Below, in pieces: positions 13,001 through 22,122 of a DNA stretch of 64,000 bases. Origin of the DNA: Strongylocentrotus purpuratus (Eukaryota; Echinodermata; Echinoidea; Camarodonta; Strongylocentrotidae); NCBI RefSeq assembly GCF_000002235.5, contig NW_022145604.1:3870339-3934338 (forward strand). Direction: 5' to 3'. How positions within the stretch are numbered: the first letter of the stretch is position 1; every line of letters starts with the position of its first letter. The position numbers and the translations under genes were made by a program. The notes under the pieces are model-generated. The model was not told the DNA's origin. It saw nothing but the letters and a program-made list of their open reading frames with translations, and ran no database searches.

Positions 13001-16000
13001 TTATTACAGGCATCTGTTAAAGTTAAACATTTGGAAATTCAAATAACAAATGATCAAAAACTAGATGGCAGGCACAGATAAATAAATGTTCCTTGATGAA
13101 AAAGACTGATTTGAAAGGATACAGTCTCGGATCTTTCCTCCACATATAGAACCGGACTGGGTGAACTGCAGTTGAATGAACTTTCCAAATCTGCTGGAGT
13201 TGTTGTTATACACCGTCTTGGCGTTCCCGAAGGCTTCCATGATGGGGCTGCATGGTAGAGAGGAAATGAGATAATCATACACGACAATCAAATTGGCAAC
13301 AGTTGTCAAATTCGTGAATTTCAAGGAGGATAAGTACGCTGAATGCTGGGCAGATGTAAGCAAAGATGCATGATGATGTGAAGAATGATTAAAATGAGAT
13401 TTTCCTGGATCAAAAGGACACCAGTTGTCAAATTCATGAATTTCAAGGAGGATAAGTACGCTGAATGCTGGGCAGATGTAAGCATAGAGGCATGATGATG
13501 TGAAGAATGATTAAAATGAGATTTTCCTGAATCATAAAGACAACAGTAATCATGAAATTACAAAAAGAGGGGGAGGGGGGCGTGGAGAGAGAGAGAGAGA
13601 GACAGAGCTGGAGGGGAATAGAAAGAGTGACCCCAGAGGAAGAAAATGAGGGAGCACATGAAAAAAAACATGGAGAACATGGAGAACATGGAGAACATGG
13701 AGCATAAAGAACAGAGATCTCAGGACTGGAGAAAAGAGAGGAGAGCAAGATTAAAAGAACAAGATGTAAGAGAACGGATGACAATTCATGCACATAAATG
13801 CTTTCCCACTGTACCCATGCATATCAAATGCTAAATATTGATTGAGCCATATTTGTATGTAACAGGCAGCTTAAACACTGTCTTATCTCTGTGAATTCAC
13901 TTATCAGGTATATACCTGTTGATTTGAAACAATGAGCCTGAAATGAAACTCAAGATATATATGGAGCCCATTATTCTCTTTCACTATAAAAGTCTTGAAT
14001 AGCCTGAAACATACTGAGGTGGAAGGGAGGTTGAAATCAAGCAACAAATATTGAAAACTGACATTCCTGAATCATACACTTATGAATTTCCCTATGTTAA
14101 AAGTAAACTTACAAAAACTTGAGAGGATTACAATTTCAATTATCTCTCTATTTCATTTACTTCATACATAATACATAACACAATTTAAATCACATTTCCT
14201 CATTCCTACTCCATGTACAAGTTAGCCACTGTTGATATACACACTTTAACCTATATATACAGAAGGTTTCAATCTATCAATTGGTCTAGCAGAAGCCTGT
14301 TTTCCTTTTCCGTTGGATTACTATCTTTTAACGCAGGAAGTGTTGGGAGGAAACATAGTAGCTTCCGATATGTTCGATATGTTCGACACGAGTCGGACAC
14401 AGAAAAAAAGATTCTAACCCAAACAGATCAAGACACACATGTCTATCATCAAAAACACACTGCAGTTGAGTATTCACTATCATGTTATTAATGTGAGTAG
14501 ATACAAACAATCAAACATTGTTCTGTATACAAGGAATGAATATCAATGATATTATCATTATCATCATTATCAACATCTACAAAATCAAATTTGCTTTTAA
14601 ATACAAGCCTCATACTTTTTGTTGTGTCTACATGCTTGAATGTTGTAAATATTGATATAAACATTACATTGCAGTTGAATGTTATCAATCATACAGAAAG
14701 TGGTTTTCTTGGAAAGGTGACATAATGAATTTCTGAGCTTTCTCTTTCTGTTTAGTTGTATACATGTTAAAGGGATTAGGTATCTTTGCCTCAGATTCTA
14801 AACAAAATCCTGGATTTAGCTCATGCAGCAATCATAATTATAAACCTTTAGGTCAGTCAGCAATCCCATGACGTTTACAAGCCAATCGCCTGTCTGATTA
14901 TCAAGATATTTATGATTGGAATTAGAAATATGTCAAAACTGTTTGCCAAACAGTTTTGAACAGTTTGGTATAAACACTACAACCTATTGGGGGAAATGAG
15001 TATGGTAAAACCTGGGAACTCAAAGATTTTTACTGTTTGTAGCACTTCACGATCATTTTGAAGCGCAATTTTTTAAGGCTTCAATATTACACCATATCAC
15101 AGACACTGATAACACCTAGGGCCATGCATCTCTGATTTGTAAAACTGGAAACATTGTTAAACAATGCCTTTAAAGGATATAAGTAGCTAATTAAATTTGG
15201 ACCATTAGAACACTTTCTGATATGGTTTACAAACAAAAGCAAAACTGTTTCCAATCAATATGAAACTGGGTTCTAATTGAAATATAGGACGTGAAATAAA
15301 GATTTAAGAAAGAGATTATATCATTAGCTTGACAGTAATGATATAAATAAAAAGGAAACTCTTCAATCAATATGAAACTGGTTATCAACATTGTATGTCA
15401 TACAATGGAAGTAAAATAAAAGTTTGAGAAAGGGAATGTCTAATTAGTCTGACAGTTATGGTATACACCCCCTTAGGAACAAAGAGATAGAAACAAAAAA
15501 CTTATTAATTGTTCTGATATCTTTACATGTATGTCTAAGCATTATTAGTGCAATATCTATTTCACTTGTATGTAGTCCTATAGATATATCGATTGAACGA
15601 ACAATTAAAGCATTTCAAACGATGGAAGTAAAATAAAAGATAAAGATAAAGAAAGGGAATGTCTAATTAGTCTGACAGTAAAGGTATACACCCGTTAAAA
15701 AACAAAGAGATAGAAACTAAAACAGTTATCAATTTTTCTAATAATATCTATGTAGGTACATAAGCATTATTAGCGCAATATCTATTTCACTTTACTGTAG
15801 TACCATACAATTATCTACTGGATGAAAGTGTCATCAAATAACAATTAAACGAACAACCAAAGCAAAGGTGGATCCATAATTACTAGTAGGAGAAAGGAAC
15901 ATAATGTCAAAAAACAGTTTTTCTCATCGTATTAAAAGTAAATCAACAAGATTGTTAATTTGGAAGGTGTAAAAGGGGTCTTCTCTTCAAATCCCTTTCC

Positions 16001-18324
16001 TCTATCAATTTTTCTTTGTTTTTATCTTTTTCCAATATTTCATCTCTTCTTTTTCCTTTTTCGTCCATTTGATTGATGGGCATGCCCCCTCCCCTGTGCC
16101 CCCAGTAATTATGCTACTGCCTAGAATGAAATTGTAATTTTTTTACTTTCACTGAGTGACAGAGATCACTAAAAGACTAACCTGCTCTGTAAAATGGCAT
16201 CTTCAACTCTGACCCCTGACCTGACCTCTTGCTCTCTTCCTATCATTGCAAACTGGCTGAGTTCAGAGAGATAGTTGAGGATGAACTTTGTGCTCTCCGT
16301 CTTACCGGCTCCACTTTCACCACTGCAAATGTAACAACAAAAATAATCATTACAAAAATAATCATGATTATTTTTATTTCTTATTCCCGAACAATTCTAA
16401 TCATGACAAAAATGTATTTTGTTAAAGTTCAGCTAAAAAGCCAAACTGTCACATATTATACATTCTTTTTATAAACCAAAGAATAATACTTAAAAAACAT
16501 GAAAATTAATCTACACAAAAATATATGCAAATATTACAAACAACAAATATATGAAGTATTAAACCATGATCATGTTGGAAAAGTGAAATGCTTACAATAA
16601 TTTAATATAGTGAATACCGAAAACGGAAGAAAAAATTACTTATGTAACATGTTTGATGTCATCTAAATTGATGATGGCTTCTTCCATAGCGCTGGTACAT
16701 GAATCATCCTCTCCTACGCGCTAATTGAGCTTGATGCTCTAAACTTTGGCTGCCTTGTTTAGCATATCTTTTCAATCAATATTATATTGAGCTTAAATCG
16801 ATTTTCAAAAATTTCAGAAGTTTTTAAGATTTCAACTACGAAAAAGCACAAAACCCTGATGAAGTTGTCTATACCGGTAACTCTTTTTCTTAAATGTATT
16901 TGTTCATTAGTCATTTGTAACAGAGAGGCTCAATTATGGCAAGTGTATATATACATATACAATTATACATATACACTTACTTGAAGATTTTGTCTTTTCA
17001 GCTCCATCTAAGGTAACAGATGTTATTTATATGCCTTAATTCTTTAAATATACATTTCTTTCCCATTTTAACCGATCTAACAAAGTGAATGAGATTTTAA
17101 AAAATACCTATATTTTTTCAGAATTAGATCAAGCATTATTTGAAAGGAATGAGTCCTGAGAAGGGATGGTGAGCTCCTCAAAGAGCCTTTTGCTTCTTGA
17201 TGTTTCCTTTGAAAGAATATATCTTCCAATCCTGAAAACTTGTTGTTCAAGATAAAAAAAAATTATTAAAAAAAAAAGTCAGTTATAATCACTAACTAGA
17301 TTAAAATGGCACAAAATTGGCAACACCCACCTGATGAGTACACACTGGTTCTCTCCTTTCTTCCACATTGAGTAGTAGCAGTCGTTAGCGATGGCGAAGA
17401 TGTGGGGTGGACACTCCCCGATATGTTTCTTGTTGTAGACTTGCATGACATCATCCCCGTATATACCAGGGATGGTCTTGTAAGGGTTAATGGCGCAGAG
17501 GATGGAGCCAATGTAGGTCTGGAATGGCATATAGAGAACAAAGACAGATACATATTTATTATTTTCATACCACACCAAGGTTAATGGTAATTGTGCCAAC
17601 ACCAACAGGCTGAGACCTAATAAAAACCAAAAAACAACCAAAGATTTACAACAACAAAAAGACAAAGAAAACACATAGGTCTTTAATATGTAAAGGTCTG
17701 TATCTTCCTGTTCTTAAATATTCATGAGAGAATGTACTGTACCTCATCTTTTCAGAAAGCCAGGTTATTGGAAGAATTGAGAATTACATGTCATGCTACA
17801 GGTCCTACCTGAATGAGAAATCTATTAGGAATGAATGCCTTTAATACTTAAAGGCATTTAATAGTAATACTTTAACTTCCTTTTGAACCCTGGGCCTACT
17901 GGCTCGAGAATGACAGTCCTTACCACTGAGCTACTAGCTAGTGAATCTGCGATCATTTCTTTTTCTTTCATTCTTTTTCTTGTCTGGTAGTCATACATGG
18001 ACTTCTGTTTCTTGCTGCCATTTCAAACTCACATTAAAATTTTATCTCCATGGTCATTTACCACACCTACCGTACGAACAGTGAGTATAAACGAGAAGAA
18101 ATATCATGGATGTGAATGTTAATACTCACATAAATCCTGTCTTTTTCATAGCGCTGCTTGATATTGTCCAGTATACTGCCCTCGTGCAGATCCTGCAGCT
18201 TAGCCATGTCCTCATACCCCACCCCATCTTGCAAGAAGGCTGTCGCCATGGTCACTGTCTCCAACGAGCCACGCCCAGCCCTCAAGTTACCTGGAGATAA
18301 CTCTGGCTTCTTGTCTTGTTTTCC
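910..18324 (-). CDS. MYO10: Unconventional myosin X motor domain, 13 exons, 3' part outside window
   Basis: Myosin X is an actin-based motor that carries cargo to filopodium tips; its tail (PH, MyTH4, FERM) binds phosphoinositides, microtubules and integrins. Thirteen minus-strand exons join in phase into about 553 codons of motor head. In order: FAIAND and NPYK near the nucleotide site, P-loop GESGAGKT, switch [10 protein letters not shown], switch [11 protein letters not shown], relay [16 protein letters not shown] and the HYAGEV strand. Class X is called because [34 protein letters not shown] and RNYHIFY match vertebrate Myo10 closely as I remember it; Myo7 and Myo15 fit less well. All internal introns begin GT and end AG on the minus strand. 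The last exon ends at LMKES, where human Myo10 continues RFDFIYDLF, so the C-terminal motor, IQs and tail lie below position 1. The start is uncertain (see the exon at 18130). Confidence 0.95.
1588..1680 (-). CDS. MYO10: Myosin X exon [19 protein letters not shown]
   Basis: 93 bp, phase 0 at both ends, 31 codons. It encodes [20 protein letters not shown] then [11 protein letters not shown], like human KLGLLALINEESHFPQATD. Acceptor tttccag|, donor CACAAT|gtaaga. Confidence 0.95.
1956..2096. mobile_element. Diverged copy of the CTGTTTCATAAAA fold-back MITE
   Basis: It begins gggtcctgtttcataaaacc and has the internal ccaatcaaatacaagg seen in the better copies at 19715, 23546 and 29287. The right terminal repeat is badly eroded. 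It lies within a myosin X intron. Confidence 0.5.
2200..2367 (-). CDS. MYO10: Myosin X exon with relay helix
   Basis: 168 bp, phase 0 at both ends. It encodes [20 protein letters not shown] then [20 protein letters not shown] and [11 protein letters not shown]. This is the switch II-relay helix segment that passes nucleotide state to the converter. It is nearly identical to human [20 protein letters not shown]. Acceptor ctgtag|, donor GAGAAG|gtaagc. Confidence 0.97.
2590..2915 (-). repeat. Decayed tandem copies of the switch II exon 3' end
   Basis: In the intron below the exon at 2983, the segment ending IFGFE|gt recurs. The best copy (about 2868-2912) reads [15 protein letters not shown] followed by gtaacc; a second (about 2685-2735) reads [10 protein letters not shown]; more decayed ones lie near 2797 and 2600. 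Shared flanks (cttatcagcc, tttcattttattttt) show that intron sequence was duplicated as well. These look like fossils of tandem exon duplication, older than the array at 4380-5409. Confidence 0.65.
2983..3129 (-). CDS. MYO10: Myosin X exon with switch [11 protein letters not shown]
   Basis: 147 bp, phase 0 at both ends. It encodes [20 protein letters not shown], then [10 protein letters not shown] and [23 protein letters not shown] corresponds to the DALAK landmark and DIFGFE is switch II. Acceptor ttaatag|, donor TTTGAG|gtcag. Diverged copies of its 3' third lie in the intron below (2590-2910). Confidence 0.96.
3894..4139. mobile_element. Fold-back MITE with CTGTTTTCATCAGCTCGAGA ends
   Basis: Near-perfect terminal inverted repeats of about 25 bp: CTGTTTTCATCAGCTCGAGA at the left, and its complement ending CAG at 4139. 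A second, inner inverted pair (cttcatcagctcgag / cttcgagctgacgaag) makes a nested hairpin. The right end abuts a (CAGA)n tract, so no target duplication can be read. No coding capacity. Confidence 0.75.
4624..4671 (-). other. Mini-exon copy 4, donor lost
   Basis: It begins after acceptor ctcacatag| with [17 protein letters not shown], then runs into catatcatc without a GT donor. The end looks removed by a small deletion between two caaga words that flank the donor in copy 3 (4832). Confidence 0.55.
4832..4885 (-). other. Mini-exon copy 3 ([18 protein letters not shown])
   Basis: 54 bp, acceptor ctcatgcag| and donor GACCAG|gtaagg. One replacement, Gly to Arg, next to the TEDS Glu. Open frame and phase 0 at both ends. 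Confidence 0.6.
5029..5082 (-). other. Mini-exon copy 2 ([18 protein letters not shown])
   Basis: 54 bp, acceptor ctcaaatag| and donor GACCAG|gtaaga. The translation is identical to the end of the parental exon although synonymous bases differ. Confidence 0.6.
5228..5281 (-). other. Mini-exon copy 1 ([18 protein letters not shown])
   Basis: 54 bp in frame, acceptor ctcatgcag| and donor GACCAG|gtaagg. It differs from the parental exon by Ser to Asn and Leu to His, and keeps the Glu of GEVI (TEDS position). Phase 0 at both ends, so inclusion would add 18 residues without a frameshift. Confidence 0.6.
5410..5528 (-). CDS. MYO10: Myosin X exon with cardiomyopathy loop and TEDS site
   Basis: 119 bp. 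It encodes [20 protein letters not shown] then [19 protein letters not shown]. The second half is the surface loop homologous to the cardiomyopathy loop of myosin II, which contacts actin. Counting 16 residues upstream of DSLAM in the next exon puts the TEDS-rule position on the Glu of GEVIS, an acidic residue as in human Myo10. Acceptor attccacag|, donor GACCAG|gtaaga. The last 54 bp of this exon are tandemly duplicated below it (4380-5281). Confidence 0.96.
6198..6327 (-). CDS. MYO10: Myosin X exon [19 protein letters not shown]
   Basis: 130 bp. It encodes [20 protein letters not shown], then [20 protein letters not shown] and NMN plus one base. FITAGGAQV is identical to human Myo10, which supports class X over other classes. 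Acceptor acaatatag|, donor GAATG|gtaaat. Confidence 0.96.
7365..7731 (-). mobile_element. TTAA-flanked MITE, family 1, reverse copy
   Basis: About 367 bp, bounded by TTAA on both sides, with ends AGGCATCG / CGAGTCCCT. It is the reverse complement of the copies at 14767 and 58886, sharing the blocks tcagattctg, ggatttagc and cgcctgtctgattatc in diverged form. Non-coding and non-autonomous; it sits in a myosin X intron. Confidence 0.75.
7760..7863 (-). CDS. MYO10: Myosin X exon HYLNQSGC
   Basis: 104 bp. It encodes [18 protein letters not shown] then [16 protein letters not shown], like human [20 protein letters not shown]. Acceptor gtttgcag|, donor ATCAAG|gtacat. The first two bases complete the Gly codon split with the exon above. 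Confidence 0.95.
8028..8350. repeat. GA-rich low-complexity tract in an intron
   Basis: Irregular (GA)n with aaagaaagaa and gagagagaga runs. It creates spurious long frames on both strands. Confidence 0.85.
10903..10975. repeat. (TCC)n microsatellite, about 24 units
   Basis: An uninterrupted TCC run in the 3.98-kb intron between exons 11846 and 7760. It gives a false poly-Ser frame on the plus strand. Confidence 0.95.
11733..11803 (-). mobile_element. Fragment of the 31455-type repeat in a myosin X intron
   Basis: The reverse complement contains cagattcaggcttactcgc and gtatgcacattctccac, matching 31545-31605 with few differences. It ends about 45 bp below the exon at 11846. Confidence 0.55.
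11846..11930 (-). CDS. MYO10: Myosin X exon [17 protein letters not shown]
   Basis: 85 bp, phase 0 in and one base out. It encodes [20 protein letters not shown] then AGADPKMK, against human [22 protein letters not shown]. Acceptor attacctcag|, donor GAAAG|gtaaaa. A fragment of a dispersed repeat lies only about 45 bp below it in the intron (11733-11803). Confidence 0.95.
12405..12500. repeat. GA-rich low-complexity tract
   Basis: gagagagagaaagagaaaga-type sequence close to the 14-nt micro-exon, on its downstream side in the minus sense. Read as the transcript it is pyrimidine-rich and lies in the intron after the micro-exon. Confidence 0.8.
12584..12597 (-). CDS. MYO10: 14-nt micro-exon of myosin X encoding (Y)LLEK
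   Basis: The minus strand reads ctgacag|ACCTTCTTGAAAAG|gtgag. With the T left by the upstream exon this gives TAC CTT CTT GAA AAG, Y-L-L-E-K, exactly the residues missing between GGKIRD and NRVVGQNP (human GGRIVDYLLEKNRVV). It is bracketed by introns of about 525 and 653 bp, has canonical AG and GT, and restores phase on both sides. It is far too short for ordinary gene finders. Confidence rests on the exact fit of sequence, phase and position. Confidence 0.92.
13123..13247 (-). CDS. MYO10: Myosin X exon with switch I
   Basis: 125 bp. It encodes [20 protein letters not shown] followed by [30 protein letters not shown] is switch I, which coordinates Mg-ATP. Acceptor ccatgcag|, and the donor GAGACT|gtatcc is weaker than the others. 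The exon ends with a single T of a split codon. The next residues expected in the family, YLLEK, are not contiguous: reading on gives CILSN. They are supplied by the 14-nt exon at 12584. Confidence 0.95.
13300..13543. repeat. Tandem duplication of 122 bp in an intron
   Basis: cagttgtcaaattcgtgaat through gagattttcctg occurs at 13300-13421 and again at 13422-13543 with few differences. A recent duplication just upstream (minus sense) of the switch I exon. Confidence 0.85.
13669..13705. repeat. 9-bp repeat, catggagaa x4
   Basis: Four consecutive catggagaa-like units. A small expansion in an intron. Confidence 0.9.
14767..15173 (+). mobile_element. TTAA-flanked MITE, family 1
   Basis: About 407 bp starting TTAAAGGGATTAGG and ending GCCTTTAA. 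It contains cctggatttagctcatg and gacaggc-type blocks shared with the copies at 7365 and 58886. Flanking TTAA resembles piggyBac-type target duplications. No open frame. Confidence 0.75.
15250..15830. repeat. Degenerate tandem repeat, units of about 110-230 bp
   Basis: The blocks caatcaatatgaaactgg, ggaagtaaaataaaag, gtctaattagtctgacagt and caatatctatttcactt recur. Units begin near 15253, 15364 and 15618, the last two sharing most of their length. Non-coding intron sequence. Confidence 0.7.
16182..16322 (-). CDS. MYO10: Myosin X exon with P-loop GESGAGKT
   Basis: 141 bp. The first base completes the Ser before [20 protein letters not shown], the Walker A phosphate-binding loop. The exon then codes the variable loop 1 region (about [11 protein letters not shown]) and VEDAILQS, the human equivalent being VERAILES. 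Acceptor catttgcag|, donor AGCAG|gttag. Loop 1 is known to tune ADP release in myosins; its sequence here is not like the human one. Confidence 0.96.
17331..17518 (-). CDS. MYO10: Myosin X exon: TYIGS...NPYK...[11 protein letters not shown]
   Basis: 188 bp, entering in phase 0 and leaving in phase 2. It encodes [20 protein letters not shown], with the NPYK adenine-pocket motif, then [18 protein letters not shown] and ends CVLI plus AG, which completes Ser with the next exon. Acceptor cattccag|, donor ATCAG|gtgggt. It lines up with human SILASVNPYQPIAGLY and [20 protein letters not shown]. Confidence 0.96.
17880..17945 (-). mobile_element. tRNA-like fragment in a myosin X intron
   Basis: The minus strand reads agctagtagctcagtggtaa and later cccagggttcaaa, the A and B boxes of a tRNA-like sequence about 35 nt apart. 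No paired acceptor stem. Probably a SINE head. Confidence 0.45.
18130..18324 (-). CDS. MYO10: Myosin X exon, first recognised coding exon
   Basis: It encodes [18 protein letters not shown] and [13 protein letters not shown], matching the human stretch EEGVDDMASLTELHGGS. The donor is TTTAT|gtgag and the exit is phase 0. Two acceptors are possible: ctaacag| at 18324, which gives a 195-bp phase-0 exon, or tctccag| at 18290, which gives 161 bp and needs one base from the previous exon. The reading frame is open back to an in-frame TAA just above 18324. An ATG in a strong context (GTGACCATGGCG) gives [15 protein letters not shown] and may be the real start, in which case the upstream part is 5' UTR. 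The SH3-like subdomain that normally comes first was not found. Confidence 0.8.
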
Positions 18325-18506
18325 CTGTTAGAGGACTCAGCAAAGATCCTCCAAGTAGCTAATTCATCCGCCCGCCCGGTTGTCTGTACTGGCAGCAATC
18401 GCTCATCAAATATTGACTCTGTGCCGCACAACGTGAACCTTGCTGCTGAAGTTGTTTTCTTGCTGCTAGTCCAGTTGAAATTCCAGATGCATTTTCCTTA
18501 GATCCT

Positions 18507-20950
18507 GGAGGTTAAGAAAATAAAAGGAAAACAAGAGGATGATAGAGAGGAAAGCAATGTTGGAGGCTGATGGTTTCATGTGACACGAAGAACAACAAGG
18601 TGGCGACAAGTTTGTTTGGCAAAGCTCTAACCTCTGGTGTAGTTTTACATTAGGTGTTGATAATTAAGAATTGATTACAAATATTACCCTACCAACCATG
18701 ATCATGACGATGAAACTATACTCTCTTAAAAAGGAAATTGATGTAAAGAAAATGATAATCTGTGCAGTTGTGTATAAGCAAACATATTTGATGAGCTATA
18801 TGAAGAAGAAAAAACATGAGAACCCTATCTCTGGTCTGGTACAATAACTGTACATCAGGGCATTGGTTATTCAAAACAAGTGACTAATATTCTTCTCAAA
18901 TTAAAATGAAGATGGAAGCATACCCTGAAAGAGTAATAGGCATTTAATTGGTACATTGAACTGTAAAGGTCTGTATATGATACCCCTTCCAAAGAGGTCC
19001 GCTGGCTTGAGAAAACGGAGCTAACTATTTTTATTCAAAGGTCAAACCATTCAAGCTATAACATACCTAAACATCATGATTTTACGAACATTTCAATAAA
19101 GAACCTCTCGATATTAGAGGTTTAAATCGTAATATTATCCTGTTGTTTTGAAAAACTTCAAAACATCATGCTCTTTACCGGTTACAGCTGTTTGGAATAA
19201 CTTTCATCACATGGAATCATAAGGGGATTTCCCCAGCGTCATAAGGTTCACCCCAGTCAATTAACAGAGATAATCAGTCATGTTGATAAGATTGTTTCTT
19301 GTAACGATATCCCTTGATGTACTAATAACACCCTTCCTGTGGAGGTGTGGGGAGATGTTATACGAGAGGGAATAGGATGCATTGAGTGCGCAATAACATG
19401 ACAACACCCTTCTACATTGTTAACGGAAGTAGGAATAGATACCCGCTGAGAGAGTGCAGGAAGAAAAATATGTTACAGGTAATCCTGAATTCTAATGAAA
19501 AAACTGTATGCATTGGCAGGTAAAGTGATAGGACTTCATTAGGGGGCTAGTCAGACCTGAGTGATACCGTTAATGATAAACTATAATGATTAATTACCCC
19601 AAATCGCTACCCTTCTTGTTTGTGGGTTAAGGGGTATTTAAAATCTGTGTTGTAGGTCAGACCTCAATGATACATGCATTAACACAGATTTTATGCCCTT
19701 GTGGCTCCAAACAGGGTCCTGTTTCATAAAACTTGCTATCAATAACAAGTGCTAAATTTCTATGACAAATTTGCTTTCAGCCAATCAACTGCCACGATTT
19801 CAGTAGCTTTTAACAGCTATCGTAACTTGTTATTGATAACAAGTTTTATGAAACAGGGTCCAGGTTTGGTTTAGTTTAGTATGGTTCATATCATTTTGAA
19901 GAGCACATAGAGAAATTGTAAAAATAATGTAGAATGCATTTCTTTTCAGGAGTTTTTGCTCGGGTAAATGTAATGGAGCATGGGACCTACTGTTTGTTCA
20001 AGTGACACCGAAAGGAAACCTTAACTTTACATTGTCTTGCTTCTTCATTTAACATTTAAAGTTTCTGCAATTGTACTACAGTCCTATAAACAATTTTAAC
20101 ATTCAAGGGAAAGCAAAAGGTTTTGAATTCAATAATGTTGAGTAACAATGTCTCAATTAAGATCTGAATAAGTGAATATACATGTATGCCAAAAGAACTG
20201 ATAGCTGTTTTTCTTTTTTTTTGCAAGCTTGCTTATAATATATTTAAAATGCGGTATAATACTAAAATTCTGTTTTATCAATAAAAGCAGTGAATCATCA
20301 TAATACCATCCGCACCTTGAAAGATGGCATGCCCAATTGCCCATACTTAAAACAGTAGTTTAGAAAGTCATTAACAATTCACATGCTCTTACAACCTGAT
20401 ACTAAAACACGTGACATTAGCTCCAAAACTTGTTCCAGGCGGCCTGTCTGAAAATGATACATTAGCCTCTTTTCCTGAGACGATGTTTCATTAATGTGCA
20501 ACTTTATGACCTATGCGGATGGATAAAAGCTCTGCAATCACCCCATTAATTAAGACGCCATCTTCCGCAGCAAATTGATGACACACCATAACCTCATCTT
20601 GCAAGATTGTGCCATAGAAAGGGGCTCTCACCACCCCCCCCCCCCTCCTCCTTCTGTTGTTCTGCTGCTGGGTATGCATGCATTTCCTAAAAGGTTTTGT
20701 TAACCCCTCTCATGCCGAAGGAATCACCCACCCCCTCCCCCCCCCCCCCCCTCCTCGCCCCAGGCAACATGAGCATCGAACAATATATTTTGACTCTGAA
20801 AGGCTACAATTATCTTCCTCCAACACAAACATGTATCTTTATTGTTATTTCTATGGAATATTTCATTTCCATTTTAACAATGAAATTGGGTATTGTATAC
20901 ATGTAGTACTGCCATATCCAACTCTTGAAATTATTAATGACAAGTGTTCA
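18507..20950. other. Upstream or first-intron sequence without recognised genes
   Basis: A strong minus-strand acceptor-like site (ttttattttcttaacctccag) ends at 18507, followed by a 48-codon frame to 18330 that is not recognisably myosin. Otherwise only the MITE at 19715 and homopolymer C tracts near 20633 and 20738 stand out. Confidence 0.5.
19715..19861. mobile_element. CTGTTTCATAAAAC fold-back MITE
   Basis: About 147 bp with inverted repeats of roughly 35 bp: ggtcctgtttcataaaac at the left and gttttatgaaacagggtcc at the right. The inner sequence includes caataacaag / cttgttattg and agccaatcaa. Further copies are at 23546 and 29287. Confidence 0.8.
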
Positions 20951-20989
20951 AAAACCTAGTGGCACAGAAAAGTATAAGACACTTTCTGA

Positions 20990-22069
20990 CTTTGCTTTGC
21001 TTATAGACAGAATAGGGGAGTTGAGGACGCTGTTCTTGTCCTTCTTCATGGAATATATAGTCATTTAGATATCCCCAAATCATATATAAGATGTACCTTC
21101 ATTGACTTCTCTAGTGCTTTTAATACCATAACTCCTCACCTTTCAATAAATAAACTGATAGAAATGGAGGTTGATGTTAAAATAGTGCTCTGGGTTCATA
21201 ACTTTCTAACAAATAGACAACAATCAGTAAGACTTGGAAATATTAAATCCCCTACTTTGGTAACCAATACAGGAGCTCCACAAGGGTGTGTCCTTTCTCC
21301 CCTGTTATTTTCACTGTATACCAGTGATTGCACTAGTACCAGTCAATGTTGTTCATTTATTAAGTATGCTGATGACACTGCCATCACAGGTTTTATTAAG
21401 GGAGGAAATAGTGAGAATGAATATTTTTGTCAAGTTAATCAGTTTGTTGAATGGTGCGATCGACACAACCTATATTTGAATGTCAAAAAAACCAAAGAGA
21501 TTATTATAGACTTTCGACGTGGTGACGTAAATCATACCCCTTTGTATATTCATGAACAGGCAATCGAACACGTACATGAATATAAGTATCTTGGTACCTT
21601 GATTGATGATAAGCTACGATTTAATAAGAACATCAACGCTGTACACAGTAGAGCTAATCAACGGATGTTTTTTCTAAGGAAGCTCAAAAAATTTAACGTT
21701 GACAGGACGATCTTGCATCTTTTTTATCAGTCTATCATTCAAAGTGTTCTTCTATTCAATCTCATTTGTTTTTATGGAAATCTCACACAAGCAGACAAAA
21801 CTAAACTCGAACGTCCTAGGAAAATTGCTCAACGTATTATCGGCATTGAATTACCACCCCTATCAGTTTTGTTTGAAGATCGCTTATTGACTAAAATAAC
21901 TTCTATTATGAAAGACCCATCACATCCACTATTTTCTTGTTTTACTTTTAACCGCTCAGGAATCCGCCTGCGTGTACCAATTACCCGTAGAGCCAGATAC
22001 AGAAATTCTTTTATTCCAAATTCCATGCACATCTATAATGCAAAAATAACACGAAATTCTCAGCTTTAA
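20990..22069 (+). CDS. Partial LINE reverse transcriptase, 360 open codons
   Basis: RNA-dependent DNA polymerase fragment of a non-LTR retrotransposon. Motifs in order: FAYRQNRGVEDAV, FIDFSSAFNTI (first catalytic Asp), TNRQQSVRLG, NTGAPQGCVLSPLLFSLYT, KYADDTAITG (catalytic YADD), NLYLNVKKTKEIIIDFRR and YLGTLIDDKL, followed by the thumb and C-terminal region FYQSIIQSVLL. No internal stop from 20990 to the TAA at 22067. The first part before the Met at 21164 is coding by homology although it lacks an ATG. Without the endonuclease it cannot be autonomous. Confidence 0.9.
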   Translation, partial: LCFAYRQNRGVEDAVLVLLHGIYSHLDIPKSYIRCTFIDFSSAFNTITPHLSINKLIEMEVDVKIVLWVHNFLTNRQQSVRLGNIKSPTLVTNTGAPQGCVLSPLLFSLYTSDCTSTSQCCSFIKYADDTAITGFIKGGNSENEYFCQVNQFVEWCDRHNLYLNVKKTKEIIIDFRRGDVNHTPLYIHEQAIEHVHEYKYLGTLIDDKLRFNKNINAVHSRANQRMFFLRKLKKFNVDRTILHLFYQSIIQSVLLFNLICFYGNLTQADKTKLERPRKIAQRIIGIELPPLSVLFEDRLLTKITSIMKDPSHPLFSCFTFNRSGIRLRVPITRRARYRNSFIPNSMHIYNAKITRNSQL

Positions 22070-22122
22070 GCTGAATAATAGCGATTATGATTATTTGTTA
22101 ACTTTTTTTCTACCCACCCAGT

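Noticed and set aside
20491-20679. Minus-strand frame considered as the missing N-terminal myosin exon
   Set aside because: The peptide (GTILQDEVMVCHQFAAEDG) lacks the expected VW and PSTV-type motifs and no suitable donor phase was found.
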